Under the pieces are notes generated by a model, which worked only from the letters and a program-made list of their open reading frames with translations, had not been told where the DNA came from and searched no databases. From Saccharum officinarum (lineage: Eukaryota > Streptophyta > Magnoliopsida > Poales > Poaceae), in NCBI GenBank assembly GCA_020631735.1, contig CM036159.1:97518701-97582700 (forward strand): a stretch of 64,000 nt of DNA, written 5' to 3'. The position numbers and the translations under genes are program-made. Below are positions 20,518 to 31,166 of the stretch, in pieces (position 1 is the first letter of the stretch; each line of letters starts with the position of its first letter).

Positions 20518-21532
20518 ATGAGGGCCGCGCAGATCGATCCGTCCCCGCGGCGCCGCCCAAGTCGCGGCTCAAGCGCCTCTTCGAGCGCCAGGTGCTGCGG
20601 GTCTCGCCGGCCGAGCGCCTCCCGTCGGCGCCTCCCGGTGGCGGGGAGAAGGACGAGCTGTTGGAGCCCAGCTCGCTGTGCCTGGACGGCATGGTGCGGA
20701 GCTTCCTGGAGGACGGAGGCGGCGCCGCGGAGCGGGGAGCGGCCGCGCGGTGCTGCAACTGCTTCCACGCCGGCGACACGTCCGACGACGAGGACGGCCC
20801 CGCTGCGGCCGACGCCGCAACCGCTGACATCGCCGAGACCATCAAGGTAGTGCAGTACAGTCCTGTACTGGTGGCTGCTTCTGAATTGTTAGGAGTCGCC
20901 CTCCTGGCTTGGCGGTTGCCGCCGACGAGCTTACCATTTCTGAGCTGCGCGTGCAGGGGCTCGTCCACTGCGCCAGCCTCCGGGAGCGCAACCTCCTGGC
21001 CGACGTGTCCACCCTGGTGGAGCGCCACCGCGCGTCGGGCGCGCGCAAGCGCGACCTCCTCCGCCTGCTTGCCGAGTCCCTCCGCGCGGCGGGCCACGAC
21101 GCCGCGGTCTGCCTCTCCCACTGGGACAAGTCGGCGTCCCACCCCGCCGGGGAGCACGCATATCTGGACGTCCTCCTCCCAGCCGCGTCGGAGCGCGGCG
21201 AACGCGAACGCGTGCTGGTGGACGTCGACTTCCGGTCTGCGTTCGAGGTGGCGCGGCCCACCAAGGCGTACCGCGCCGTGCTGCAGCGCCTGCCGTCGGT
21301 GTTCGTCGGGCGGGACGACCGCCTGCGCCTCCTCGTGGCGGCCGCCGCCGACGCGGCGCGCGCCAGCCTGAAGAAGCGCGGCCTCCACCTGCCGCCGTGG
21401 CGCAAGCTCGAGTACATGCGCGCCAAGTGGCTGTCCTCCTACGATCGCGAGGCTCCCACTCCACCTCCGCAGCCTGAGGACACCACTGGTGAGCTCGCCG
21501 GCGACGGCGAGGGAGGTGGGCCCAGTGCTTAG
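20518..21532 (+). CDS. DUF506 / PDDEXK-like family protein, two exons, N-terminal frameshift
   Basis: Plant DUF506 (Pfam PDDEXK_6) protein of about 300 residues with no established biochemical activity; the fold resembles PD-(D/E)XK nucleases. Exon 1 runs to 20846 (ending AAG before GT), the intron is 20847-20956 (110 bp, GT-AG), and exon 2 is 20957-21532 with stop TAG. Diagnostic motifs are KSRLKRLFERQ near the N-terminus, CLDGMVRSFLED, then after the intron HCASLRERNLLADV, HDAAVCLSHWDKSASHPAGE, VDVDFRSAFEVARPTKAYR, LPSVFVGRDDRL and PPWRKLEYMRAKWLS. The only upstream ATG (20518) is one frame away from KSRLKRL. A single base appears to be missing between about 20540 and 20555; otherwise initiation is downstream (ATG at about 20690) or via an unseen upstream exon. 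GC content is very high, as in grass genes. An RTE fragment begins about 65 bp after the stop. The assignment to the family is firm; its functionality is uncertain. Confidence 0.85.
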
Positions 21533-21597
21533 TCACCGAGGTCGTTTTTGGAATTTCTTTTTTTTTCTCTTTTCTTTCTTTTTTTTTCCAATTAAAA

Positions 21598-22905
21598 TAG
21601 GACTGCATCAGGGGTCAGCTTTGAGGCCTTATTTATTTGCTTTGGTGATGGATGAGGTCACAAAGGACATACAAGGTGGTATCCCTCTTTGCTGATGATG
21701 TGGTGCTAGTTGACGACAGTAGAGCAGGGGTTAATAGGAAGTTAGAACTATGGAGGCATACGTTAGAGTCAAAGGGTTCAGACTTAGTAGGACTAAGACC
21801 GAGTACATGAGGTGCGATTTCAGCGCGACTAGGCATGAGGAGGGAGACGTTAGCCTCGATGGGCAAGTGGTGGCCAAGAAGGATACTTTTCGGTATTTAG
21901 GGTCGATGCTACAAAAGGACGGAGACATTGATGAAGATGTTAGGCATAGAATTTCAGCCGGCTGGTTGAAATGGCGTCAAGCTTCTGGCGTCCTCTGTGA
22001 CAAAGGGTGCCTCAAAAGCTGAAAGGTAAGTTCTATAGGACGGCGATTCGTCCGGCGATGTTATACGGTGCTGAGTGTTGGCCTACAAAAAGGCGACATG
22101 TTCAGCAATTGAGTGTAGCAGAGATGCGTATGTTGTGTTGGTGTTGTGGGCACACAAGGAGGGATAGAGTCCGGAACGACGATATTGGGATAGGGTTGGG
22201 GTGGCACCAATTGAGGAGAAATTGATTCAACATCGGTTAAGATGGTTTGGATATGTCCAACGGAGGCCTCCTGAGGCGCCGGTGCGTAGTGGAGTTTTAA
22301 AGCGGGCCGATAATGTAAAGAGTGGTAGAGGTCAACCTAAACTAACTTAAACTAACTTGGGACGAGTCCCTTAAGAGAATCTTAAGGAGTGGAATATCTC
22401 CAAGGATTTAGCTATGGATAGGCGAATGTTCAGCAATTGAGTGTAGCAGAGATGCGTATGTTGCGTTTTTGGGGCACACAAGGAGGGATAGAGTCCGGAA
22501 CGACGATATTCGGGATAGGGTTGGGGTGGCACCAATTGAGGAGAAATTGATTCAACATCGGTTAAGATGGTTTGGATATGTCCAATGGAGGCCTGCTGAG
22601 GCGCCGGTGCGTACTGGAGTTTTAAAGCGGACCGATAATGTAAAGAGTGGTAGAGGTCGACCTAAAACTAACTTGGGACGAGTCCGTTAAGAGAGATCTT
22701 AAGGAGTGGAATATCTCCAAGGATTTAGCTATGGATAGGAGCGCTTGGAGATTGACAATCAACGTGCCTGAACTGTGACCTCTTTTTGTCTTGTGCCCTT
22801 TATGTTCCTTTATGTATCCCTGTTTCTCGTATCTTTTGGGTTTTCATCTCTAGCCTATCCCAACTTGCTTGGAACAAAAGGCTATGTTGTTGTTGTTCTT
22901 CTTCG
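21598..22905 (+). pseudogene. RTE-type LINE fragment (reverse transcriptase C-terminal half)
   Basis: The frame opens within the RT domain ([20 protein letters not shown]) and reaches the catalytic FADD motif at 21688-21699 after a small deletion. It continues through [53 protein letters not shown] and HTRRDRVRNDDI, which are hallmark motifs of plant RTE elements. Frameshifts and stops interrupt it (for example about 22020 and 22223). A 328-bp segment is duplicated in tandem (about 22095-22422 and 22423-22750). The 3' end carries a short TTG repeat (GGCTATGTTGTTGTTGTTC), the usual RTE tail. The endonuclease and 5' half are missing, as in most 5'-truncated LINE copies. Confidence 0.85.
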
Positions 22906-23289
22906 GGAATTTGCAGTGTGGTCCTTGTATGTTCAGGGACTGGACGCAAATGTCCTGCTTTGTTTTTCGCCTTCCTTTTTATTTCGTTCTTTCCTTTTTC
23001 ACCCTTTTGATGGGTGTCTATTCCCCGCGGCGAAGTAGGTGTACTGTAGAAACTAGTGCTGGTAATTATGGAGGAGAGAAAGGGCACAAAAAAATAATTG
23101 TAGCTTTAGATTGTTGACGAAGAGATAAAAGGAAAAGGAGACTTTCAAAAAAAAAGGGAGATTCCGGACAGAGACCCGTCTGATTCTTTTGGTCTCACCG
23201 TTGTTCCAGGCAGCGGAACCTGACAACGAAGAAAGAACCCACGAAGATGCATGCATGATTTGTTGCTCTCAATCCTTTAAATAATCACC
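22906..23289. other. Unassigned stretch
   Basis: T-rich to A-rich sequence without a recognisable gene or repeat boundary. It might contain the displaced 3' flank of the DUF506 gene. Confidence 0.35.
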
Positions 23290-23402
23290 ATGTTCGGCAG
23301 GCTGTTTCTGCGGCTTATAAGTCGTTTGTGGCTGTTTTGATGTGAGATAAAAACACTGTTCCACGGCTGATAAGCCGTGCTGATAAGCTCAGCCGAACAG
23401 GG
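23290..23402. mobile_element. Short MITE, TGTTCGGC family
   Basis: It starts TGTTCGGCAGGCTG and ends CAGCCGAACAGGG, so the termini are inverted. The interior is GATGTGAGATAAAAACACTG. It is a relative of 23479-23592. Confidence 0.85.
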
Positions 23403-23478
23403 TGAATTTGACGCTCCATTTTGGCTTCTTTTCGCAGAAGCGACGCGGGAAGGGTGCTCTCTACTCTCCATCCTTGGC

Positions 23479-23592
23479 CCTGTTCGGCAGGCTGTTTTTT
23501 GGTTTATAATCGCTGCTGTGGCTGATTTGCTGTGAGAGAAAAATACTGTTTCACGGCTGATAAGCCGTGCTGATAAGCTCAGCCGAACAGGG
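23479..23592. mobile_element. Short MITE, TGTTCGGC family, second copy
   Basis: It has CCTGTTCGGCAGGCTG at one end and CAGCCGAACAGGGG at the other. It is highly similar to the copy 190 bp upstream, and the two share GGCTGATAAGCCGTGCTGAT. Confidence 0.85.
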
Positions 23593-23804
23593 GGCTTGAT
23601 TTGGATTTGGGAGTGTTGCATCCTTGATCCAGAACTTTTGTTTCGGATCCGCATCGGAATCGCAGCAGCTAGCTTGCTGAATGGAAACGCCATTTTGGAG
23701 TTGTTTATGGTGAGTTTGTTGTACTCTGCAAGCTAATCTCATGTGGGATAAGTGGGGATTTGCGAAGCAGTAAGCAAAGAGCAGCAGGATAGGATTGCAG
23801 GAGT

Positions 23805-24045
23805 ACTATACTATTCTCTCTGTTTCAAATTATAATTCATTTGATAAGTGTGACCACTTGTCTTTTTTAAAAAATTTATGTAAACATAATCAAATTTAAG
23901 TTATTCTTGAAGAACTTTTGTTAATAAAGCAATCTACGCCAAAAGAAATAATATTTTACATAAATTTTTTAATAAGACGAGTGGTGAAAGTTAGGATAAC
24001 AAAGTAAAACGAACTAGTATAATTTTGAAACGGATTTAGTACTAT
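23805..24045. mobile_element. Stowaway-like AT-rich MITE
   Basis: The left end has TACTATTCTCTCTGTTTCAAA. The right end carries the approximate reverse complement TTTTGAAACGGATTTAGTA. It is noncoding. Confidence 0.6.
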
Positions 24046-24208
24046 ATTAGTATGTGCATCGATCACGCGTCGCCACTTTGCAGGTTTTTTTTTTATATCT
24101 GTCGCGGCGCGTAGTAAACAACTGCGCTAATCCGAATCTGGATCGTATGATTATCTGGTGCAGGTCATAAGGGTGAGTATAGATTAGATTAGACGTATTC
24201 AGCGCTCG

Positions 24209-24290
24209 TGGATAATTTTTACCAAATACAAACGAAATGCTGACAGGAATTCTGATACAGTGTTTTTCTCCCCAATTCACCGAACTAAAC
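24209..24290. mobile_element. Right part of a TIR-MITE, cut by the scaffold gap
   Basis: It matches the last 80 bases of 14267-14532 up to CGAACTAAAC, where the Ns begin. Confidence 0.7.
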
Positions 24291-24390
24291 NNNNNNNNNN
24301 NNNNNNNNNNNNNNNNNNNNNNNNNNNNNNNNNNNNNNNNNNNNNNNNNNNNNNNNNNNNNNNNNNNNNNNNNNNNNNNNNNNNNNNNNN
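24291..24390. other. Assembly gap of 100 Ns
   Basis: Exactly 100 unknown bases, the usual placeholder for a gap of unknown size. The 5' LTR and gag start of the Copia element that follows are probably in it. Confidence 0.98.
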
Positions 24391-27300
24391 CAAGCGTGGC
24401 AAGCCGCGCAAAGACGCCCAGGCAGGGGCGCGAGGGGCGAGCCGAGGAGTGATGACCGTGGAGGTGCCCACGGCGGCGCCGCTGGCAAGCAAAAGCCGGC
24501 ACGAGACGACCCTTGCCACAAATGCGGCAAGCTTGATCATTGAGCCAAGGATTGTCGACAGCCACGACGCGGCTAGGCCCACATCGCGCAGGCGAAGGAG
24601 GAGGAGCAGCCAGCTCTGTTCATTGTTCATGCGAGCATCGAACTACCTCCAGCGGCACCGGCCGCAGCGGCTCTCCTCCACCTAGACGAGCCAAAAGCAC
24701 ACGCCCTCCTCGGCGACAGTTCCGGCAACGACAAGACTAACGGGTGGTGCCTCGACACCAGCGCCACCCATCACATGACCGGGCGGCGGGAGTTCTTCTC
24801 CGAGCTCGACTCAGGCGTTAAGGCACCGTCAAGTTCAGCAACGCCTCCGCTGTGGAGATCAAGGGCGTCGGCTCTGTCATCTGTGTTCGCCAAGACTGGC
24901 GAACACAGGCTGCTCACCGGTGTCTACTACATCCCCGCGTTGAGGAACTCCATCATCAGCTTGGGACAGCTGGATGAGAACGGATCGCACGTGGAGATCG
25001 AGCACGGGGTGCTGCGCATCTGGATCATCGACACCAGCTCCTGGTCAAGGTCAACAGGAGAACCGCCTCTATGTCCTTCGCGCGCAGGTGGCGCAACCTC
25101 TTTGTCTTGCAGCCCGCTGCGACGACGACGCTTGGAGGTGGCACGAGCGCTTTGGGCACCTCAACTTTGAGGCCCTGAGGCAGCTCGGCAACAAGGAGAT
25201 GGTGCGGGGCATGCCGCACGTCGACCACGTGGAGCAAATCTGCGACACCTGCGTCCTCACCAAGCCGGCGGCTCCCCTTCCCTCGCAAAGCGAGCTTCTG
25301 CGCCAAGGAGAAGCTGGAGCTCGTACACGGTGACCTCTGTGGCCCCGCGACACCGGCTACAACTGGAGGCCGGCGCTACTTCCTCCTCGTCGACGACGTG
25401 TCCCGCTACATGTGGGCTGTCCTGCTCGACGCCAAGGCAGCCGCGACGGACGCCATCAAGCGCCTTCAAGCTGCTGTGGAGGCGGAGTGCGGCCGCAAGC
25501 TTCGGGTCCTACGCACGGACAACAGCGGCGAGTTCACGGCAGCCGAGTTCGCGGCGTACTGCGCCGACGAGGGGATCCACCGCCACTTCTCCGCGTCGTA
25601 CACTCCGCAGCAGAACGGCGTCGTCGAGCGCTGTAACCAGACGGTGGTGGCCACCGCCCGTGCCCTCCTCAAGCAGAGAGGGATGCCGGCGATCTACTGG
25701 GGTGAGGCGGTGATGACTGCCGTCCACTTGCTCCACCGCTCCCCCACCAGGCCCTCGACGGCAAGACGCATACGAGGCCTGGCACGGGCGCAAGCCCGCC
25801 GTGAGCCACCTTCGCGTCTTCGGCTGCCTGGCCTTCGTCAAGGAGCTCAACCACGTCAGCAAGCTCGACGACCGGAGCACGCCAGGGGTCTTCATCGGCT
25901 GCGCGGAAGGCGCCAAGGCCTACCGCGTCCTCGACCCCGCGACACGGCGCGTGCGCATCACGCGTGACGTCGTGTTCGACGAGGGGTGAAGCTGGACGTG
26001 GGGCAAGATGGTGAATGACAGCTCGACTCCGACGACCAGTGATTTCGTCGTCGACTACGTCCACTTCAAGGAGGCGGGGGGAGCTAGCAACTCGTCTTCA
26101 CCGAGGTCGCCTACCCCACCACCTCGTTCGCCGCCACCTCCGGCGAGTCCTTCACCACCGCCACCACCAGCTCCGGCAAGTCCACAGGCTCCGGCCACCA
26201 CCAGCACCGCCGGCGACGCCTCGCTCTCCTACACCGGACCCTACCCCTTCAAGCTCGGCACCGGCAGCTTCGACCCACGACGAGCAGCGCACAGTGGAGT
26301 TCGCCACTCCGCTGTCCAACGACGAGGATCGCATCGACGCCTACCACGGCGGTGAGCCTCTGCGTTACCGTACCGTGGACAACCTCCTCGGCGAGCAGCC
26401 GGTCCCTGGACTGGCGCAGCACGACTTTGAAGCAGAGCTGCACCTTGCACAGGACGACGGCGAGCCTCGTTCCTTCGCCGAGGCGAAAAGGGACGCGGCA
26501 TGGCGTGCCGCGATGCAGATGGGGATGGACGCCATTGAGCGGAACAAGACGTGTGAGCTGGCCGATCTTCGAGCCGGCCACCACGTCATCTCTCTCAAGT
26601 GGGTCTTCAAGCTCAAGAAGGACGAGGCCGGAGAGGTGATCAAGCACAAGGCGCGTGGTTTCGTCCAGCAGGAGGGAATCGACTTCGACGACGCCTTCGC
26701 GCCTGTTGCACGGATGGAGTTCGTGCGTCTCCTCGCCCTCGCAGCCCAGGAGGGTTGGCGCGTCCACCACATGGACGTCAACTCTGCCTTCCTCAACGGC
26801 GACTTAAAGGAGGAAGTCTACGTCCGCCAGCCGTCGGGATTCATTATCCCGGCAAGGAGAGCAAGGTCCTCCGCCTGCGCAAGGCCCTCTACGGCTTGCG
26901 ACAGGCACCGCGAGCTTGGAACGCCAAGTTGGACTCCACCCTCAAGCAAATGGGGTTTCAGCAGAGTGCTCACGAGGCCGCGGTCTACCGGGGGGCAACG
27001 GAGGCAATGCCCTGCTAGTGGGTGTCTACGTCGACGACTTGGTGATCACCGGCACCAAGGATGCGGAGGTGGCGGCATTAAGGAAGAGATGAAGGCCACC
27101 TTACATATGAGTGATCTGGGGTCTCTCTCCTTCTACCTGGGAATCGAGGTGCACCAGGATGACTCCGGAATCACGCTTCGACAGACCGCCTACGCCAAGC
27201 GCATCGTTGAGCTAGCTGGGCTTACCGACTGCAACCCAGCCCTCACTCCGATGGAGAGGTTGAAGCTGAGCCTCGACAGCACGACGGAGGAGGTGGACGC

Positions 27301-27970
27301 TACGCAGTACAGGCGTCTTGTGGGGAGCCTTCACTACCTCGCCCACACACGGCCGGACTTGGCATTCTCCGTCGGCTACGTTAGTCGGTTCATGCAACGA
27401 CCGACGACGAAGCACCAGCAGGCTGTGAAGAGGATCATCCGCTACGTTGCGGGGACTCTCGACCACGGTCTCTACTACCCGAGGTGTCCTGGCGCGACAC
27501 ACTTCGTCGGGTACAGCGACAGTGACCACGCGGGCGACATCGACACCAGCAAGAGCACGAGCGGGATTCTCTTCTTCCTCGGCAAGTGCCTCGTTAGCTG
27601 GCAGTCGGTCAAGCAAGTGGTGGCCCTGTCCAGCTGCGAGGCCAAGTACATAGCGGCTTCCACCGCTTCGACTCAGGCGCTCTGGCTCGCTCGACTGCTT
27701 GGTGATCTCCTTGGCAGAGACACTGAAGCGGTGGAGCTCCGGGTGGACAGCAAGTCCGTCTTGGCCTTAGCAAAGAACCCCGTCTTCCATGAGCGTAGCA
27801 AGCACATCCGCATCAAGTACCACTTCATTCAGAGCTGCTTGGACGAGTGGAGCATCAAGGACGGCTACATCAACACCCAGGATCAGCTGGCAGACCTTCT
27901 CACCAAGTCCCTTGGGCGAGTGAAGTTCCAGGAGCTTTGCGCCAGGATTGGGATGGTCCGAGTTCCCTAG
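24391..27970 (+). pseudogene. Decayed Ty1/Copia gag-pol polyprotein
   Basis: Domains appear in Copia order (protease, integrase, RT, RNase H). The zinc knuckle is at 24514-24555 (CHKCGKLDH, then a stop where Trp is expected, then AKDC). The protease site WCLDTSATHHMTG is at about 24744-24782. The integrase HHCC region is at about 25125-25263, and its catalytic residues sit in HGDLCGP, RTDNSGEF and QQNGVVERCNQT (about 25325-25640). RT shows HHMDVNSAFLNGDL (about 26765-26805) and YVDD at 27027-27038. RNase H spans about 27505-27960 and ends KSLGRVKFQELCARIGM. The frame is broken at about ten places by apparent one-base deletions. Three of these, between about 26850 and 27085, restore the frame but scramble the catalytic RT segment. 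The element cannot encode an active polyprotein. Confidence 0.92.
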
Positions 27971-28155
27971 ACGGCGCCACACAGACTTATCTCCATCAGT
28001 GTTCAACAAGAGAACGGTGTCATCCCCTACGGCGCTGATTCACAAGACGCTGATGCTGGTAAAGACCTGGAGTACGCTGCTCAAGCCCAAGTTGAAGCGC
28101 ATGGCGGAGGAAATGGTTCAGTTGCTGTCAGCTCGCATTGCTTCGATGTAATAGC

Positions 28156-28361
28156 TGTTAGGCGCGTTTTGCTTTAGATTCATCTTTGTTGGGTTATCAG
28201 GTGGGTCGGTAAACCTTTTGGCTAGAGTTCTTTGTTTCGTCTGCCTGAGTAGACACTCTTTGAAGTGTCCTGAACCTCTTTGTAAGCTGGTGTCCCCAGC
28301 AAACTGTGGCTCCGTTAAGCTTTCTATAAAGCCGGGCAATGCCTTTTATCTAAAAAACACA
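28156..28361 (+). mobile_element. Putative 3' LTR of the Copia element
   Basis: A short segment starting TGTTAGGCGCG and ending near AACACA lies 186 bp after the pol stop, where a 3' LTR is expected. The 5' partner would be in the gap, so this cannot be confirmed from the window. Confidence 0.4.
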
Positions 28362-28385
28362 CAAAAGGGTGCCATCAAATCATTC

Positions 28386-29150
28386 CTGGGGCATGTTTGG
28401 ATCCTCGGGAAAACCATGCCTCACCTCGCTGGGCAAGGAAATCAGATGTGGTTGAGTGTATCGATCTATGGCAAGCTTTTTTCGTTTTCTATGTTGGCAA
28501 GTTTTTCATTGCTATCCCAGGCTAGCCAACTTGGCTCCCCCACCTTGGCAAGGTAAGGTAAGGCGAGGCAAGTCAGCTGAGGAGCCAACAGCGTGCTTCG
28601 ACCCTTTACCGAGTACTATGTCGCCTCCCAAGTCCGGAATGCCTGGCACCCGGGCATTTCGGGCCTGGTGGGCCATCGTCGCCCGGGTCGCGGCCATCCT
28701 CGATGGGATGCCCCAGACCCCGCTCGCCTTCCTCCCAAGTACCAAATGCCTGGGTCTTGGGCATTCCAGCCCTGGTGCAGCCCTCGCTGCCATGGTAGCC
28801 TGAACCATAGACCCTCCCATGTACCAAATGCCTACGCCTCGGGCATTTTGGTTCTTGTCAGAGGGGCGGGCCTCCACGATTCGGTGCCCCAGGCCTGGCC
28901 GGCCTCCCGAATCTGGAAGGCTCTGCTCGCGGGCATTGTAACACTGGTGTGGGGATAGGAATTGGAGCGTGCAACGCATTTGGATCTCCAACTAGTTTAC
29001 CTTGGTTCCTGCACTACCAGACTTCGTATGTGTTCTTCCCTGCTGCTGCAAGCGAGCTGAATCGGCTTGCCTGCGCTGGCAAGGTTCCGCTTGCCCAAGC
29101 AGGCGAGGTGAGGCGGGGCTAGTTCACTGAGGGACCAGGCATGCCCCAAA
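28386..29150. mobile_element. TIR element with internal palindromic repeats
   Basis: The left end GGGGCATGTTTGGATCC and the right end (reverse complement GGGGCATGCCTGGTCCC) form imperfect inverted termini. Inside both lie CCTCACCTCGC-type blocks. The interior has four degenerate units in which ATGCC and GGCAT face each other (about 28638, 28748, 28828 and 28920). No clear target duplication and no transposase were found, so the superfamily is unknown. Confidence 0.6.
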
Positions 29151-29993
29151 ACTAACTCCTAGTCCTAGTCAAAGAAAATAAAACTAAAGGGTTAATTTCC
29201 GTTCCAAAGTTTCAATTGTTAGTCGAAAAATGTTAGTCTGGCAGGGACATTGCACTGGAAAAAAAACTGTCTGATTTGGAATAATGGAGGTGGAGGACAC
29301 GACCACCAGCCTTACTGCAGGAAGGCCTGTAGGGGCATCGGCTAGGGCAGGAAGATGGACAAAGGAGGGGTTGGGGTGACTTGGATTAACAATATTGCCT
29401 ATGAGCGCAGTAACTGGTAAATTACATCTATACAATCTAGATGATTATCAAGAAATCCACCTTATATCTAAAGGAAAAATACAGATAAGAAATGAAAAAA
29501 CAGCTGGTAAGATTTAGGCCACCACATTGAATCAGTGACAGTGAGCACAAACTATTATCACAAGGAGTAGTAAAACATAATTAGTTTGCTTAGGTAACAA
29601 GTGCACTAATTTACTCAAACATATAAAGGAATTATTCTGAGGAAACAAAATGCAGTAATTGCCAATGACATAGCAGGTACGAAAATTACATCTACAGCAA
29701 TATATTTTTCTAGAAATTAATATTCTGCAAAGAAACAATGAAATTTAACGGCATAGTAGGTAAGAAAATTACATCTAGAGCAAGATTTTTTTTAGAAATT
29801 AATAATCTGCAAAGAAACAATGAGACTTAATGCAAGTGTCTCGGCTACTAACCAGTTAACTCGAAAACTTAATAAAACACTATAGTTTCCTAACTCAAGT
29901 GGCCTAAGCACAGGTTTGATCACAGCTTGGCCATGGGGCATTGTATCTGAAAATAGTTTGGAAGTAAAAGTATGGCCACACATAGGAATTTAC
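29151..29993. other. AT-rich stretch, possibly the second intron of the DCL1 fragment
   Basis: No DCL1 exon is recognisable. A tandem duplication with 82-bp period (AAAATTACATCTA, then GAAATTAATA and TCTGCAAAGAAACAATGA) lies at about 29665-29830. Confidence 0.5.
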
Positions 29994-31166
29994 CTGTTTT
30001 GACTCAAACTCACGCTGCCACTTTCTAGAATCCCAGAAATCCTGCCCCATCTCGCCGCAGTAGTGCCCAACCCGATAGCCAGTCCTCTCACGTATCACTT
30101 CAGCTTGCTGCAATTCCACCAAGTAAATATAATTGTATCAACAAGATTTACGACCTGAATGTCTGAAGGTTCACTCTTGTGTCCATCCATACCTGATACA
30201 CAAGAGGCACCTTAGGCACCAAGAAAACAGCGAGCATCTTCTTGTTCTCCTTGAGCATTTTGTCAGAGATGCTTTTGATGAGCAACACAGCTATGAGAGT
30301 CTTCCCGCACCAGTTTCAAGGAAAGCAATTGTGTTCCTGCTCTTTGCTTGCTCAAGGACCTCGAGCTGGTACTGCCTTGCCTTCTCCTCAGTGACAGGCT
30401 TCTCGTTCCCCGTCTGATCCACCTCCGCCTTATTCTCCGCGGCAGGGCATCCATCCTGCGTCCTGGCACGCTTTCCGTGGCGGTCCGTCTCAGACTCCCA
30501 CATGCCATGGCGGAACACCATCTTGCCGCCGCGGTCACGCTCCCAGAAACCCCGAGCGTCGCGTCGGTGGTGATCATGGCCATAGTGACCGTCGCGGTCG
30601 CGCTTACGAGACCTGTCGTAGTCCCGCCTTCCGCGCCGGTCCTCCCACACACGGGATGGAGGCAGGGGCGGCGGGGGCAGCATCGGACGCCGCCGCCAGT
30701 CGTGGCGCGGTCCCCTGGCACCACCCGCAGTGAGACGCTGGCGCTTGCCGTCCCTGCACTCCCCACCGCCATTGGCCGCGGCGGCCGGGGACTCCCTCCT
30801 GGGCTCCTTCCTCGCCTCCACGGCCGGGGTCCTCTGCGGCACGTCCGCCACCGCCACCGCATTGTGGGCCACGGTCGCAGCCGCCTCCTGCAACTGCGGC
30901 TGCAGCGGAGGCACGGGCGCAGGCGCAGGAGGAGGCAGGGGCGGCGGCGGCGCGGGGACGGCCTCGGCGTTGATGCTCTCGAGTATCCGGTCGATCTCGG
31001 CGACGAAGCCGTCGTCGGCGCCGCAGTCCATGGCCGGTATGAGGCCCGGGTCGAAGTCGGCGGACGCGGCGAAGTCGATGCCGCAGAGCAGGGAGGCGCC
31101 GTCCTCACACGCGTCGTACCAGTACGACGCCGCCGCGTGCTCGCCGCCTCCTGGCCCTCCCGCCAT
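29994..31166 (-). CDS. DCL1: DICER-LIKE 1 N-terminal part, two coding exons, frameshifted and incomplete
   Basis: This is the 5' end of DCL1, the nuclear RNase III that cuts plant miRNA precursors. Exon 1 runs 31166 to 30193 and exon 2 runs 30107 to 29994, with an 85-bp GT-AG intron. Exon 1 encodes MAGGPGGGE, then WYDACEDGASLLCGIDFAA, the acidic FVAEIDRILESINAE, a Pro-rich stretch, and an Arg/Asp/His-rich region (RKRDRDGHYGHDHHRRD, GFWERDRGGKMVFR) with basic segments. It ends with the start of the DEXH helicase: EKARQYQLEVLEQAKSRN, TIAFLETGAG and VFLVPKVPLVYQ. Exon 2 gives QAEVIRERTGYRVGHYCGEM and FWDSRKWQREFESKQ. One base is missing at 30301-30303, in the Walker A Lys codon, and causes an early stop at about 30291. 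Exon 1 would be exactly 325 codons if that base were present. Only about 363 of roughly 1,900 expected residues are visible; the rest of the helicase, PAZ, RNase III and dsRNA-binding domains are absent down to the Copia element. It may be a truncated copy or a gene whose next exon lies beyond a very long intron. Confidence 0.85.

Noticed and set aside
20243..21388. 381-codon minus-strand open frame over the DUF506 gene
   Set aside because: It is a shadow of a GC-rich coding exon. The conserved DUF506 motifs and splice sites are on the plus strand.
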